Source: an uncultured Lachnospiraceae bacterium | Lineage (GTDB): Bacteria > Bacillota > Clostridia > Lachnospirales > Lachnospiraceae | DNA length: 51,262 bases | Assembly (NCBI GenBank): GCA_902779505.1 | Contig: CACZBZ010000011.1 | Location: forward strand, 1-51,262 | Direction: 5' to 3' | Program-made: the position numbers and the translations under genes | In this document: positions 14,802 to 23,290 of the stretch, piece after piece | Layout of the letters: each line of letters begins with the position of its first letter | How positions within the stretch are numbered: the first letter of the stretch is position 1 | The notes under the pieces: generated by a model | What the model was told of the DNA's origin: nothing | Seen by the model: the letters and a program-made list of their open reading frames with translations, nothing else | The model's database searches: none

Positions 14802-15299
14802 TTATTTTACACACTCTTCTATATAATTTTTTACGTCATCCTTTTCCATTCCCAATGCTATGCTGAGTTCTCCGTAGAGAATATCTTCGGCTGCATGGAA
14901 AAATCTCTCGTCCGTACTTGTAGCTTTTTTACCGCTTGCAATTCTTTCTTCTTTTCGATGATAAAGGGCGATGATCATTTTACTCAGCTCTTTCGCATCG
15001 GCCTTTCTGAGTATTTCGGTATACATTCTGTCACGGACTTTATCATCCTTGACCCACTCAGGCTTCATCTCTTTTATTTCTTTAACAAGCGCTTTTGCTT
15101 CCTTCTGCGATAATATTGGTCTTATATGACTGTTCTCATTATCTACGGGAGTAAAGATCATGCTTCCCTTCAAAAATATCTGGGACAGAGAATAATATGT
15201 TCTGTCATCGGATAATCCGACCATATCAATCGGTCCCACATCTTTAATCTGGCATACGCCTTTATTACCATACACTACATACTGACCGATCTCAAACAT
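14802..15299 (-). CDS. CarD/CdnL-type RNA-polymerase-binding regulator
   Basis: CarD-family proteins bind the RNA polymerase beta subunit through an N-terminal Tudor-like domain and stabilise open promoter complexes. The 165-residue protein starts with the family signature FEIGQYVVYGNKGVCQIKDV (2-21) and continues with YYSL and VPVD-like strands (IFTPVDN at about 48-54). A helical C-terminal half (about 70-165, e.g. RKEERIASGKKATSTDERF) corresponds to the DNA-contacting domain. GAAGGAG lies 6 bases before the ATG. It is monocistronic, with its own terminator; the upstream HIT gene is about 85 bases away. Which promoters it controls cannot be told from the sequence. Confidence 0.88.
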   Translation of the reverse strand: MFEIGQYVVYGNKGVCQIKDVGPIDMVGLSDDRTYYSLSQIFLKGSMIFTPVDNENSHIRPILSQKEAKALVKEIKEMKPEWVKDDKVRDRMYTEILRKADAKELSKMIIALYHRKEERIASGKKATSTDERFFHAAEDILYGELSIALGMEKDDVKNYIEECVK

Positions 15300-15361
15300 G
15301 TCTTCTCCTTCCCTTATATTTGTGAAATGAACTATATTTATTTTATCAGAAAAAAATTTTT

Positions 15362-15386
15362 TAGGTAATAAACTAATTTTTACCTA
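15362..15386 (-). terminator. Possible weak terminator overlapping the HIT stop codon
   Basis: On the minus strand TAGGTAA (15380-15386) pairs with TTACCTA (15362-15368). The first base of the stem is in the HIT stop codon. A T-rich run follows only after about five As, so termination would be weak. Confidence 0.35.
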
Positions 15387-15794
15387 TTTTGAAAAAAGCT
15401 CCTTTATAGCATTTAATTCTTCATCTGAAGTATTCCCCGGTCTCCAGCCAACCACCTGCCCGTCATTTTTATATCTCGGGATAAGGTGTATATGGAAATG
15501 AAAAACAGTCTGGCCTGCTATTTCTTCATTGTTCTGAACAATGTTAAAGCCATCTGCTCCAAGCTTATCTGTCATTTCCTTCATCATTTTCTTTGCAAGA
15601 GCAAATGCTTTTGTAAGTTTTTCTTCCGGAATATCATACATATTTCTGTAATGATCCTTGGGAAGTATAAGCGCATGGCCCTTTGTGGCCGGACTCATAT
15701 CAAGAATCACTTTGAATTCATCGTCTTCATAGATGGCATTTGTCGGAATCTCTCCGTTAGCCAGTTTACAAAAAATACAATTATCGTCTCTCAT
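15384..15794 (-). CDS. HIT-family nucleotide hydrolase/transferase
   Basis: Histidine-triad proteins hydrolyse nucleotidyl conjugates such as AMP-lysine and dinucleoside polyphosphates. The 136-residue protein has the triad HFHIHL (H99, H101, H103), preceded by FNIVQNN, and an N-terminal CIFCKLANGEIP whose two cysteines resemble the zinc-binding CxxC of HinT/HIT proteins. Length is normal for the HinT branch. It follows the oxidoreductase by 10 bases and is probably co-transcribed with it. The physiological substrate is unknown, as for most bacterial HIT proteins. Confidence 0.92.
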   Translation of the reverse strand: MRDDNCIFCKLANGEIPTNAIYEDDEFKVILDMSPATKGHALILPKDHYRNMYDIPEEKLTKAFALAKKMMKEMTDKLGADGFNIVQNNEEIAGQTVFHFHIHLIPRYKNDGQVVGWRPGNTSDEELNAIKELFSK

Positions 15795-15804
15795 AGTTAC
15801 ACCC

Positions 15805-16791
15805 TTATTTCATAAAACCAAATAATTCGTCAAGATATCTTAAGGTCTTAAAATCTCCTTTTTCTTTCATTTCACCGCTCATGAAAGCTCTCTGGAAAGT
15901 CATCCTTCCGGCTACAATCTCATCCATAGTGGCGGTTGAAAGAGTAACTTCTACTTCCGGCTTGTCTATTGCTTCCATAGAATATTCCGCTTCCGGACCG
16001 TTAATCTTTATGGAGATAGGCTTTCTGTCTACAATAATATTATAGGAAGTTTTTAATCCCGCTATAGGATTAAAATGATCCTTGAATTCCTGAATATAAT
16101 TCTCACTGTCGGTAGGCTCTTCATTCATCATGCCCCTGAACATATTGGCAAGTTCCTGAATGTCCTCTTTCTGCTGCTGTACGTATCCGTCATCAGCCGC
16201 ATACTGAGATAATCTCTCTGATTCCTGAGGCGTAAGGTCTGTATTCTGAGATACCGAAACCATCTTTTTAACAGCCTGGTTACTTGCAGGAAAACTGGTA
16301 AGTCTCTGGTTAATGGTTCTATAGATATTCTCAGCCTTCTTTTCAATGAGAGTTGTATATTCGTCGTTCATTTCCAGAGAAGCCGCATCTGCGATATAAC
16401 CGCACAAACCGCTGCAGGGAAGCCCTCCGAGAATCTCCCATGCTGTGGAAAGATTGAGCTTGCCTTCTCTTTCTCCGTATGTGGTTGACATAACGATGGG
16501 AGACATATATATCTTCTGCAGTCTTTCCTTATCCGCATACAACCAGCATGCATCCAAAAACTGCTGCATATATCCGCCTATGCCGTACCATTCAACGGTT
16601 GTTGCCAGTATGATTCCGTCAGCATCCTTTAGTGTCTGAGGAAGAGTAACTATTGAATTTTTCAATTCATTCAGCATGAAGCGCTCAACTCGGACATTTA
16701 ATTCCTCAAATACCGTCTGCATTTTGTTTATAACGTATAATGTCGGATCGTCCATAAGACCGCGTCCGCCATAATATATGTTTATCTTCAC
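15805..16791 (-). CDS. Flavodoxin-like oxidoreductase fused to an SCP2-like domain
   Basis: A soluble protein of 328 residues. Residues 1 to about 165 form a flavodoxin-like / NADPH-dependent FMN reductase fold: MKINIYYGGRG at the first strand and loop, DADGIILATTVEWYGIGGYMQQFLDAC in the FMN-contact region, and a later glycine-rich GGLPCSGLCGY. A helical linker (about 175-235) leads to a C-terminal region, about 240-328, like the SCP2 sterol-carrier fold (VTLSTATMDEIVAGRMTFQRAF). The pairing suggests reduction of a hydrophobic substrate held by the SCP2 part, which is inference. The GTG start at 16791 is set by GGAGG 7 bases upstream. A -10 box TATAAT lies at 16849-16854. The HIT gene follows. 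Confidence 0.78.
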   Translation of the reverse strand: MKINIYYGGRGLMDDPTLYVINKMQTVFEELNVRVERFMLNELKNSIVTLPQTLKDADGIILATTVEWYGIGGYMQQFLDACWLYADKERLQKIYMSPIVMSTTYGEREGKLNLSTAWEILGGLPCSGLCGYIADAASLEMNDEYTTLIEKKAENIYRTINQRLTSFPASNQAVKKMVSVSQNTDLTPQESERLSQYAADDGYVQQQKEDIQELANMFRGMMNEEPTDSENYIQEFKDHFNPIAGLKTSYNIIVDRKPISIKINGPEAEYSMEAIDKPEVEVTLSTATMDEIVAGRMTFQRAFMSGEMKEKGDFKTLRYLDELFGFMK

Positions 16792-16848
16792 TCTTTTTCC
16801 TCCACAGAGTTAAATCTTCTGTCTATTTATTAAGCGACCACTATTTTG

Positions 16849-16854
16849 ATTATA
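16849..16854 (-). promoter_or_regulatory. -10 box of the oxidoreductase-HIT promoter
   Basis: A perfect TATAAT on the minus strand, about 58 bases before the GTG start. No good -35 is seen 16-18 bases upstream. The expected -35 region overlaps that of the divergent carboxypeptidase promoter. Confidence 0.5.
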
Positions 16855-16872
16855 CTACACTTTTTCCATTTC

Positions 16873-16901
16873 TTGCTAGTGATTCTCCTATGTTGTATGA
16901 T
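16873..16901 (+). promoter_or_regulatory. Likely promoter of the D,D-carboxypeptidase gene
   Basis: TTGCTA (16873-16878) and TATGAT (16896-16901) are 17 bases apart on the plus strand. The ATG follows the -10 box by only 7 bases, so transcription would begin at or next to the start codon (a leaderless mRNA). Confidence 0.5.
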
Positions 16902-16908
16902 ATAAAAC

Positions 16909-18366
16909 ATGAGCAGATTGCATTCTTTCAGATTAATTACATATATGGCTTTGTGCCTTATTCTTGTTTTCTCAACACTTTCTTCCGTATATATATATGC
17001 CGATGCGCCAAAGGAATTCCTGGCAGAAGCGGAAGAAAGAAAGGAACTTCCCATTCAGAGCGATCAGACTTTAAACTGGCCGGCCGGTCCCAAGATAGGA
17101 GCGGAAGGTGCTCTTTTGATGGAAGCCAATACAGGCTCTGTCCTTTATTCCAAAAATATTGATGAAAAGCTTTATCCCGCTTCCGTTACTAAAATGCTTA
17201 CGGCCCTTGTTGTCCTTGACAATTGCAAGCTTGATGAAATGGTTACTTTTTCTCAGGAAGCGATTGACAGTATCAATTGGAGGGAGGATGCCAACATCGG
17301 AATTAGTCCCGGTAACAGTATTACTGTGGAGCAGTGTCTCTACGGTCTTCTGGTTGGCTCAGCCAACGAAGTTGCCTATGCACTGGCCGAACATGTTAGC
17401 GGTCCCGGCAATCTTCCGGCTTTTGCCGATCTTATGAATGAATATGCCAAGAATCTTGGCTGTACCAATTCACATTTTGTTACTCCAAACGGTATTCACA
17501 ATGAAGACCACTATACTTCTTGTCACGATCTCGGACTTATAGCTAAAGAGTTCTTTGCCAATGAGCTTTTGTGCAAGATGTCATCCACCACAAGCTATAA
17601 GATTCCCAAGACTTCAACGCAGCCAAGAGACGATATGGTTGTATATGCAAAAAGCAAACTACATCCCGGAAAAGAATATGCCTATGATAATCTTGTGGGA
17701 ACAAAGACAGGTTATACGGATATTGCAAGACAGACATTGGTCAGTTGTGCGGAAAAAGACGGATTTAAGCTAATATGTGTAATCATGAAGGAAGAGGATC
17801 CCTATCAGTTTACGGATACTATTACACTTTTTGACTACGGCTTTGATAATTTTACCGCTGTTAATATTGCGGATAACGATACCAAATATTCAATTCAGAG
17901 TCTGAATTTCTTCTCAACAAAATCGGACTTTTTCGGTAGCAGCAAGCCGATATTACAGATTGATCCGGCCGATTACATTCTTCTCCCCGTGGGAGAGGAT
18001 TTTTCTTCCGTTACTTCTTCTCTGTCTTACGACGGCCTGGAAGCAAACGAACTTGCCAGAGTAAATTATTATTACAATGATGCTTTTGTTGGTTTCGCCT
18101 CCATAGTAGCTGCCAGCGAAGAGGCTCCGGTCTTTGATTTTGGAGAAAAAAAGATAGACACTGAAACTGAAGTGGACGAAGACAATATTCTTGTTATAAA
18201 TATCACCAAGGTAATCGGAGTAATTCTTCTGATTGCAGTTGTGCTTGTGATTGTGTTTATAGTAAGATCAAAAGTCAATGCTTCCACGAAATGGAAAAGA
18301 CGTAAATCATTACGCAGATATGTAAATAGCCGCACAGATAAGCTTGATTGGAAACATTTCAAATAA
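16909..18366 (+). CDS. D-alanyl-D-alanine carboxypeptidase (penicillin-binding protein, DacA/DacF type)
   Basis: This S11-family enzyme trims the terminal D-Ala from peptidoglycan stem peptides outside the membrane. The 485-residue protein has an N-terminal signal/anchor (positive n-region, then a hydrophobic stretch at about 12-29), the catalytic SxxK (S92-V-T-K95), SxN (S151-A-N153) and KTG (K266-T-G268). A beta-rich C-terminal domain and a C-terminal membrane segment (about 428-450) with a basic tail follow. The ATG at 16909 is chosen because a start at Met13 would remove the positive n-region; no ribosome binding site is visible for either. It is the only plus-strand protein gene left of the origin, and it converges on the exonuclease gene with 1 base between them and no terminator. 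Confidence 0.92.
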   Translation: MSRLHSFRLITYMALCLILVFSTLSSVYIYADAPKEFLAEAEERKELPIQSDQTLNWPAGPKIGAEGALLMEANTGSVLYSKNIDEKLYPASVTKMLTALVVLDNCKLDEMVTFSQEAIDSINWREDANIGISPGNSITVEQCLYGLLVGSANEVAYALAEHVSGPGNLPAFADLMNEYAKNLGCTNSHFVTPNGIHNEDHYTSCHDLGLIAKEFFANELLCKMSSTTSYKIPKTSTQPRDDMVVYAKSKLHPGKEYAYDNLVGTKTGYTDIARQTLVSCAEKDGFKLICVIMKEEDPYQFTDTITLFDYGFDNFTAVNIADNDTKYSIQSLNFFSTKSDFFGSSKPILQIDPADYILLPVGEDFSSVTSSLSYDGLEANELARVNYYYNDAFVGFASIVAASEEAPVFDFGEKKIDTETEVDEDNILVINITKVIGVILLIAVVLVIVFIVRSKVNASTKWKRRKSLRRYVNSRTDKLDWKHFK

Positions 18367-18367
18367 G

Positions 18368-19327
18368 CTAATCTGTTACGGCCTGGTCTTTTTTAAGCTT
18401 CTTTTGTTCGAGAAACTGATCTCTCTTCTCAAGAAGCTTTTTTACTTCTTCTTTTGTTATATATTTGTCGGTCTTAACGGCATACACACCTCCGTCCTCG
18501 CCCTTACGTATACGAATCTTACTCTTCATATAGCCATGGCGGAAACATTTGCTGATCGCATAATAGTGTTTGCCGTTTAAAGTAAACCATTTTACCTTTT
18601 TCTTTAAATTCCTGTGACACTTAAAACACTGGGTGTCTGTCAGTTCTTTACAGGAAAGAAGTTCTCCCTTGTCCTTAAACAAACGACTGATATATTTATC
18701 GTAATTAGAGAACACGATATGTACTTCACTCTCCTTATCTTTCGGAAGATGATAAGTATCAAAGGAGAATTTCTCAAGTACTAAGGGATCTTCTATCTTA
18801 TCAAATACTTTTGCAGTGTAATATGCATCACTGAATGCTCTATGGAAGGGAATATCTTTTTTGATATTCATCATGTCTATGGCAAATTCCAAGGCTCGTC
18901 TGCTTTTTCCGTCTTCATAAGCCAGACTGAATAATTTCTGGATATCATAGAACTTTATGGGTCCTTCCGATAAAGGCTCCATCTCGTAATAAGTCATATT
19001 ACGCTGAAGTTCAAGCAGATCCAGAGAACCCCATGTACAAAAAACAGGATCCTCACCGCACCAATCAAGGAATTTCTTCATTACCTCAACAAACGGCTTT
19101 CCTTTTTCCAGTTCTTCCATCTGAAGATGAACAAGTCTGCTGGTTATATAATGCATCTCGTGATAGATCTGCGGCTTAACCAGTTCGGAAAACTCTCCGA
19201 TCATCTCTCGATTCTCGTTAAGTTTTACAGCACCTATTTCAACAATCTCAAAAGGCAGTTTCTCTATTTTGTTTTCCTTTGCACCGGAACTCTGATTCCA
19301 TTCCAAATCAAAGATAATATAATTCAT
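18368..19327 (-). CDS. DEDD-type 3'-5' exonuclease with a cysteine-rich C-terminal region
   Basis: Residues 1 to about 190 form an RNase T / DnaQ-like exonuclease: Exo I FDLEWNQ (D7, E9), EIVEIGAVKL, WGSLDLLELQRN (Exo II) and the Exo III motif FHRAFSDAYYTAKVF with the catalytic His and Asp. The rest (about 215-319) is basic, with CFKCHRNLKKK and a later Cys (SKCFRHGY), possibly a small metal-binding nucleic-acid contact. I know similar proteins in clostridia annotated as exonucleases of unknown substrate; whether this one acts on DNA or RNA is not clear. It converges on the carboxypeptidase gene. Confidence 0.85.
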   Translation of the reverse strand: MNYIIFDLEWNQSSGAKENKIEKLPFEIVEIGAVKLNENREMIGEFSELVKPQIYHEMHYITSRLVHLQMEELEKGKPFVEVMKKFLDWCGEDPVFCTWGSLDLLELQRNMTYYEMEPLSEGPIKFYDIQKLFSLAYEDGKSRRALEFAIDMMNIKKDIPFHRAFSDAYYTAKVFDKIEDPLVLEKFSFDTYHLPKDKESEVHIVFSNYDKYISRLFKDKGELLSCKELTDTQCFKCHRNLKKKVKWFTLNGKHYYAISKCFRHGYMKSKIRIRKGEDGGVYAVKTDKYITKEEVKKLLEKRDQFLEQKKLKKDQAVTD

Positions 19328-19343
19328 GATTTTCTCTGTATTT

Positions 19344-19362
19344 AAGCCCTTTGGGCTTTTTT
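19344..19362 (+). terminator. Plus-strand terminator upstream of the exonuclease gene
   Basis: AAGCCC-TTT-GGGCTT is followed by TTTTTT on the plus strand only; on the minus strand no T-run follows. No plus-strand gene ends nearby, so it could stop read-through from the carboxypeptidase gene across the exonuclease gene. Confidence 0.6.
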
Positions 19363-19408
19363 ATTCAGCAAAAATGGGCCGATTTAATTAATTCTAATAT
19401 TATAAAAA

Positions 19409-19480
19409 CGTTTCCTGGGGGAATCGAACCCTCAACTGCCCCTTAGGAGGGGGCTGTTATATCCATTTAACTAAGGAAAC
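19409..19480 (-). tRNA. tRNA-Arg (anticodon CCT)
   Basis: Minus-strand 72-base cloverleaf: acceptor GTTTCCT/AGGAAAC, discriminator G, anticodon arm GCCCC-CTCCTAA-GGGGC reading CCT, and a T arm closed around GTTCGATTC. It decodes AGG. It lies 16 bases after the DUF3881-like gene in the same direction, with no terminator between, so it may be processed from the end of the long parA-to-DUF3881 transcript. Confidence 0.94.
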
Positions 19481-19482
19481 CT

Positions 19483-19498
19483 AAAGGCTTACGCCTTT
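19483..19498 (-). other. Small hairpin between the DUF3881-like stop codon and tRNA-Arg
   Basis: On the minus strand AAAGGC-GTAA-GCCTTT forms a 6-bp stem with a GNRA-type loop, overlapping the stop codon. No T-run follows, so it is more likely a processing or stability element than a terminator. Confidence 0.35.
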
Positions 19499-20381
19499 AT
19501 TCGGCAGGAAAATTAATATATCCCTGCAACCAGATGACTCCTTTGAATCTTCGGCCAACTTCCGGTTCTCCGTAAAGATCCTGCTCGTTTATACATACGT
19601 TAATAGGAAGATCGTTACATACGAGCTTCATCTTATATACATTCTCTCCGGTAAGACTGTTGGTTACCATATTAACCTCTTTTATCTCACCCAAGACAGA
19701 ATACTGATCGCACTCTACACCATAAGGCATAAAATACGTATCAACCAGTGAAAAAACATCTGTTGTAAGAATCTTTCGGGATAAAGTGGTGTAAGTATCC
19801 ATATCATCCAAAGTCAGTGTTTCCATGGCTTCTTCATCACCACGTCTTGCTGCCTCCACAAGTTTGGTCCTGTTTTCGGCCGCCTCATCTGCTCTGGCTT
19901 TTGAAAGATCACTTTTTTGAAGGGGAAGAACTATAGTCCCTTGAACTGACAAGCCCGACATTGTTACCGTAGTTCCTTTAACAGGAAGTTCATCGGTATT
20001 CTGAGCTCTGAGATAAGAGATAATATTCTGAAGATAGAAAATAATTGTTATCTCTACTCTGGCATCATCACATACTCCGGCATAGGATTCCTTTTCCGCA
20101 TGTCTTTCTACGGTAATATCTTCCGTTGATGTAATATCCTGTCCTTCCAGATATGGATAGGCATATTCAAAGAAAAACTGGTTGTTTTCATTATACTCTC
20201 CGCAAATGGAAATTCCCATACCCGGCGCATATTCTTTTGAAAATACAGCCAACATTGCATCTTCATCCATTGAAGTATAGGCTCTCTTATCAGCCTCGCT
20301 TGCAACCTGCTGAACCAGTTTTTCAAATTCACTTCTTCTGTTCATGGAAGCGAATCCGATTGCTCTTAAATATCTGTGCAT
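19497..20381 (-). CDS. DUF3881-like protein of unknown function
   Basis: A soluble, acidic protein of 294 residues starting MHRYLRAIGFASMNRR, which I recall as the opening of a clostridial family called DUF3881. That identification is from memory. No catalytic motif is recognised. The middle has TMSGLSVQGTIVLPLQKS and a helical run of D/E-rich sequence; the C-terminal part is beta-rich (VNVCINEQDLYGEPEVGRRFKG). The frame is open 18 codons further up, into the end of serS. The ATG at 20381 is preferred because it lies after the serS stop and AAAGG lies 7 bases before it. It is the last protein gene of the operon. Confidence 0.65.
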   Translation of the reverse strand: MHRYLRAIGFASMNRRSEFEKLVQQVASEADKRAYTSMDEDAMLAVFSKEYAPGMGISICGEYNENNQFFFEYAYPYLEGQDITSTEDITVERHAEKESYAGVCDDARVEITIIFYLQNIISYLRAQNTDELPVKGTTVTMSGLSVQGTIVLPLQKSDLSKARADEAAENRTKLVEAARRGDEEAMETLTLDDMDTYTTLSRKILTTDVFSLVDTYFMPYGVECDQYSVLGEIKEVNMVTNSLTGENVYKMKLVCNDLPINVCINEQDLYGEPEVGRRFKGVIWLQGYINFPAE

Positions 20382-20403
20382 AACTACGCCTTTATCTGAC
20401 TGC

Positions 20404-21690
20404 TTATTTGTTCGGACGTAATTCCTTTTTTCCACCCATGTATGGCTGAAGAACTTCCGGAATAGCTACCGAACCGTCTTCTCTTAAGTTGTTCTCAAGG
20501 AATGCGATTAACATTCTTGGAGGTGCAACCACTGTATTGTTAAGAGTATGAGCAAGATATTTTCCGTCTTTACCGTTTACTCTGATCTTAAGTCTTCTTG
20601 CCTGTGCGTCTCCGAGATTAGAACAGCTTCCTACCTCGAAATACTTCTTCTGTCTGGGACTCCATGCCTCTACGTCGCAGCTCTTTACTTTAAGATCCGC
20701 AAGATCTCCCGAACAACATTCAAGTGTTCTTACGGGAATATCTAAAGATCTGAAGAGATCGACGGTGTTCTGCCAGAGCTTATCATACCACATCTTTGAA
20801 TCTTCAGGCTTACAGATAACTACCATTTCCTGCTTCTCGAACTGGTGAATTCTGTATACACCTCTTTCTTCAAGGCCGTGTGCTCCTTTTTCTTTTCTGA
20901 AACAAGGAGAATATGAGGTCATTGTCTGAGGCAGATTTTCTTCATCGAGAATCGTATCAATATATCTTCCTATCATGGAATGCTCACTTGTACCTATAAG
21001 ATAAAGATCTTCTCCCTCAATCTTATACATCATGGCTTCCATCTCGGCAAAACTCATTACACCTGTAACAACATTGCTTCTGATCATAAAAGGAGGAACA
21101 CAGTAAGTAAATCCTCTGTCTATCATAAAGTCTCTAGCGTAAGATATTACGGCAGAATGTAATCTCGCTATATCTCCCAAAAGATAATAGAATCCGTTAC
21201 CTGCTACTTTTCTTGCAGAATCAAGATCTATACCTGACAGACTCTCCATAATCTCTGTATGATATGGAATCTCAAAATCAGGAACAACAGGTTCTCCGTA
21301 CTTCTGTATCTCAACATTGCAACTGTCGTCTTTTCCGATAGGAACAGAAGGATCTATGATCTGAGGGATCGTCATCATTATTTTTGTAATTTTTTCCTGA
21401 AGCTCGGACTCTTTTTCTTCAAGTTCTTCCAGCTTCTTGGCATTGGCTGCTACTTCCTGCTTTTTAGCCTCTGCTTCTTCTTTCTTGCCCTGCTGCATAA
21501 GAGCACCTATTTCCTTGGAAATAGAATTTCTCTTATTTCTTATTTCGTCGGCCTCCTGCTTTGCAGCTCTGGATTCCTTATCAAGCTCGATTACTTCATC
21601 AACAAGAGGAAGCTTGCTGTCCTGAAATTTCTTCTTGATGTTCTCCTTTACCGCATCAGGGTTTTCTCTCAAAAATTTAATGTCAATCAT
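20404..21690 (-). CDS. serS: Seryl-tRNA synthetase
   Basis: Charges tRNA-Ser. The 428-residue protein has the N-terminal coiled-coil arm that grips the long variable arm of tRNA-Ser (about 30-100, highly charged helices). The class II catalytic motifs follow: motif 2 SPCFRKEKGAHGLEERGVYRIHQFEK (given in two parts: SPCFRKEKG and GVYRIHQFEK) and motif 3 TLNNTVVAPPRMLIAFLEN near the end, with GTSEHSM for serine and ATP contacts. Length is normal. It starts 17 bases after the HD-GYP gene, so it is transcribed within the operon rather than from its own T-box leader; none is seen. Confidence 0.95.
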   Translation of the reverse strand: MIDIKFLRENPDAVKENIKKKFQDSKLPLVDEVIELDKESRAAKQEADEIRNKRNSISKEIGALMQQGKKEEAEAKKQEVAANAKKLEELEEKESELQEKITKIMMTIPQIIDPSVPIGKDDSCNVEIQKYGEPVVPDFEIPYHTEIMESLSGIDLDSARKVAGNGFYYLLGDIARLHSAVISYARDFMIDRGFTYCVPPFMIRSNVVTGVMSFAEMEAMMYKIEGEDLYLIGTSEHSMIGRYIDTILDEENLPQTMTSYSPCFRKEKGAHGLEERGVYRIHQFEKQEMVVICKPEDSKMWYDKLWQNTVDLFRSLDIPVRTLECCSGDLADLKVKSCDVEAWSPRQKKYFEVGSCSNLGDAQARRLKIRVNGKDGKYLAHTLNNTVVAPPRMLIAFLENNLREDGSVAIPEVLQPYMGGKKELRPNK

Positions 21691-21707
21691 GTCTTTCTCC
21701 TATATCT

Positions 21708-22763
21708 TTAATTTAATACTTTTTCAATCATAACATTATTATATACAAGCAGATCCAAAATCTTGGTATCATTGTATTTGTTACCGTTTTTGTCAGAGAT
21801 AAGCTGCAGAATAGGTCTTTCCGGAAAACTCTTATTCTGTCTGATTACAATAGCTTTGTCTCCGTCGCTTGTTATCACTTCGCTGTTTGTCGGATATACA
21901 GCAGTAAAATCCAATAATTCGTTTACAACCCGTGTATCAAATGATATACCTTTGTAATTTTTCAAATATTCAACTACTTCGTGAACCTTTAATCTCACAT
22001 AACCGATACCGCATATGGATTCATCAAAGAAATCGCATACTGCCGCAATCTTTACCGGAACCGACAGATCTTTTGTGTGAAGAGGATATCCTTCTCCATC
22101 AAGTCTTTCATGATGGCAAAGGATTATTTCTTTACTGGTCTTTGACAGCCAGTTCTCATTTTTCACCGCACTGTATCCATATACAGGATGCTTCTTATAT
22201 TCATCAAGTTCCTTGTCGCTAAGGTCGTCGAGACTGGTATTTTCAAAATTTACTGTTATATATCTTAAGCCAAGATCATGTAAAAGACATCCTACGCCGA
22301 TATCATGTACTGTTTCTCTGTCCAGTTGCATCTTTAATGCAACAAGCATGGCAAGCGAACAGGTACTTATGGAGTGTTCGTATATATCGGCACTTCTTTC
22401 TTTGATATCATATATCTGTTCTACGACTTCTTTTTCTTCCATAATATTGGATATGATATCATCCGCTGTAGAACTGATCTGTTTCATATCCTGTGTCTGA
22501 TCGTTATAGGTATGTTTTGATATTATATCCTTAATCTGATCACGACACTTCTTGTTGATCTCATCTCCCAGAATAACGATTTTTTCGGAATCCGCCTGAT
22601 CATCTTTGACAAAGACTTCTGTTATTCCGAGATCTACTAGCTTAGGAATATATTCTATTTTCAGTTTTACTCCTTCGGATAACAGTTCCTGGTAATCATC
22701 GGTCATAATAGGCCTTGCCAGAATCTCTTCTCCGATTATTTCATCCAGCTTGATAAGTTTCAA
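21708..22763 (-). CDS. HD-GYP domain protein (putative cyclic-di-GMP phosphodiesterase)
   Basis: HD-GYP enzymes hydrolyse cyclic di-GMP. The 351-residue protein has a short N-terminal domain (1 to about 65, EEILARPIMTDDYQELLSEG) like the one often found before HD-GYP modules, then the HD pair in LLHDLG and HHERLDGEGYP, the GYP signature. Two features are unusual. The lysine of the usual HDxGK is replaced (HDLGLRY). The usual DvydAlxxxRpY stretch reads DFFDESICGIGY. Activity is therefore plausible but unproven. It lies between DUF4446 and serS (gaps of about 20 and 17 bases) in the parA-parB operon. No membrane segment is seen. Confidence 0.82.
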   Translation of the reverse strand: MKLIKLDEIIGEEILARPIMTDDYQELLSEGVKLKIEYIPKLVDLGITEVFVKDDQADSEKIVILGDEINKKCRDQIKDIISKHTYNDQTQDMKQISSTADDIISNIMEEKEVVEQIYDIKERSADIYEHSISTCSLAMLVALKMQLDRETVHDIGVGCLLHDLGLRYITVNFENTSLDDLSDKELDEYKKHPVYGYSAVKNENWLSKTSKEIILCHHERLDGEGYPLHTKDLSVPVKIAAVCDFFDESICGIGYVRLKVHEVVEYLKNYKGISFDTRVVNELLDFTAVYPTNSEVITSDGDKAIVIRQNKSFPERPILQLISDKNGNKYNDTKILDLLVYNNVMIEKVLN

Positions 22764-22783
22764 TTATATTCCCCCACACACTT

Positions 22784-23290
22784 TTACTTCATTGCCTGGT
22801 CAAGGGCTACTCTCTCTTCATTGCCCAATTCAATTTTGCTCTCGCCGTTTGTTATTTCCTTTGTATAGAGATAACATCCTTCTGTGCTGTGAATTGAATT
22901 AAGTACAAATCCATCATTATTCTCGTCCAATAATGCAAGAGAAAAACTGAGCAGACCACCCATCTGCTGATAAGCATCGTATTTTACAATACCAAGCTTC
23001 TGGTATGTTTTGCTGAGTCTTTTGTAAAGTCTCTTTATATCCCTTTTATTGTTTTCAGCCTGATCTTTAAGCAGAGAATTGTCTTCATATAATCTGACGA
23101 TGTCTTCTTCCAGACTTTTGGCATCTTTTCCCATCATAAACTTATTATATTTTTTTGACAATTTTCTTTCTTTTGCTATGAAGACTATAACCAATATAAA
23201 AAGTATTAATATAAGGGCTGCCATGCCGATTAATATATAACCCGGATCGATATTTCCCAATCCTAAATATGCTAAGATACTGCTGTTCAT
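22784..23290 (-). CDS. DUF4446-family membrane-anchored protein
   Basis: A 168-residue protein with one N-terminal membrane segment (about 17-40), a charged coiled-coil stretch (about 45-95) and a compact C-terminal domain. That domain is GIVKYDAYQQMGGLLSFSLALLDENNDGFVLNSIHS, quoted as GIVKYDAYQQMGG and LLDENNDGFVLNSIHS. This matches a Firmicute family I know as DUF4446, whose members commonly sit directly after parB. Function unknown. The start overlaps the parB stop closely (adjacent bases), so it is translationally linked to parB. Confidence 0.82.
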   Translation of the reverse strand: MNSSILAYLGLGNIDPGYILIGMAALILILFILVIVFIAKERKLSKKYNKFMMGKDAKSLEEDIVRLYEDNSLLKDQAENNKRDIKRLYKRLSKTYQKLGIVKYDAYQQMGGLLSFSLALLDENNDGFVLNSIHSTEGCYLYTKEITNGESKIELGNEERVALDQAMK

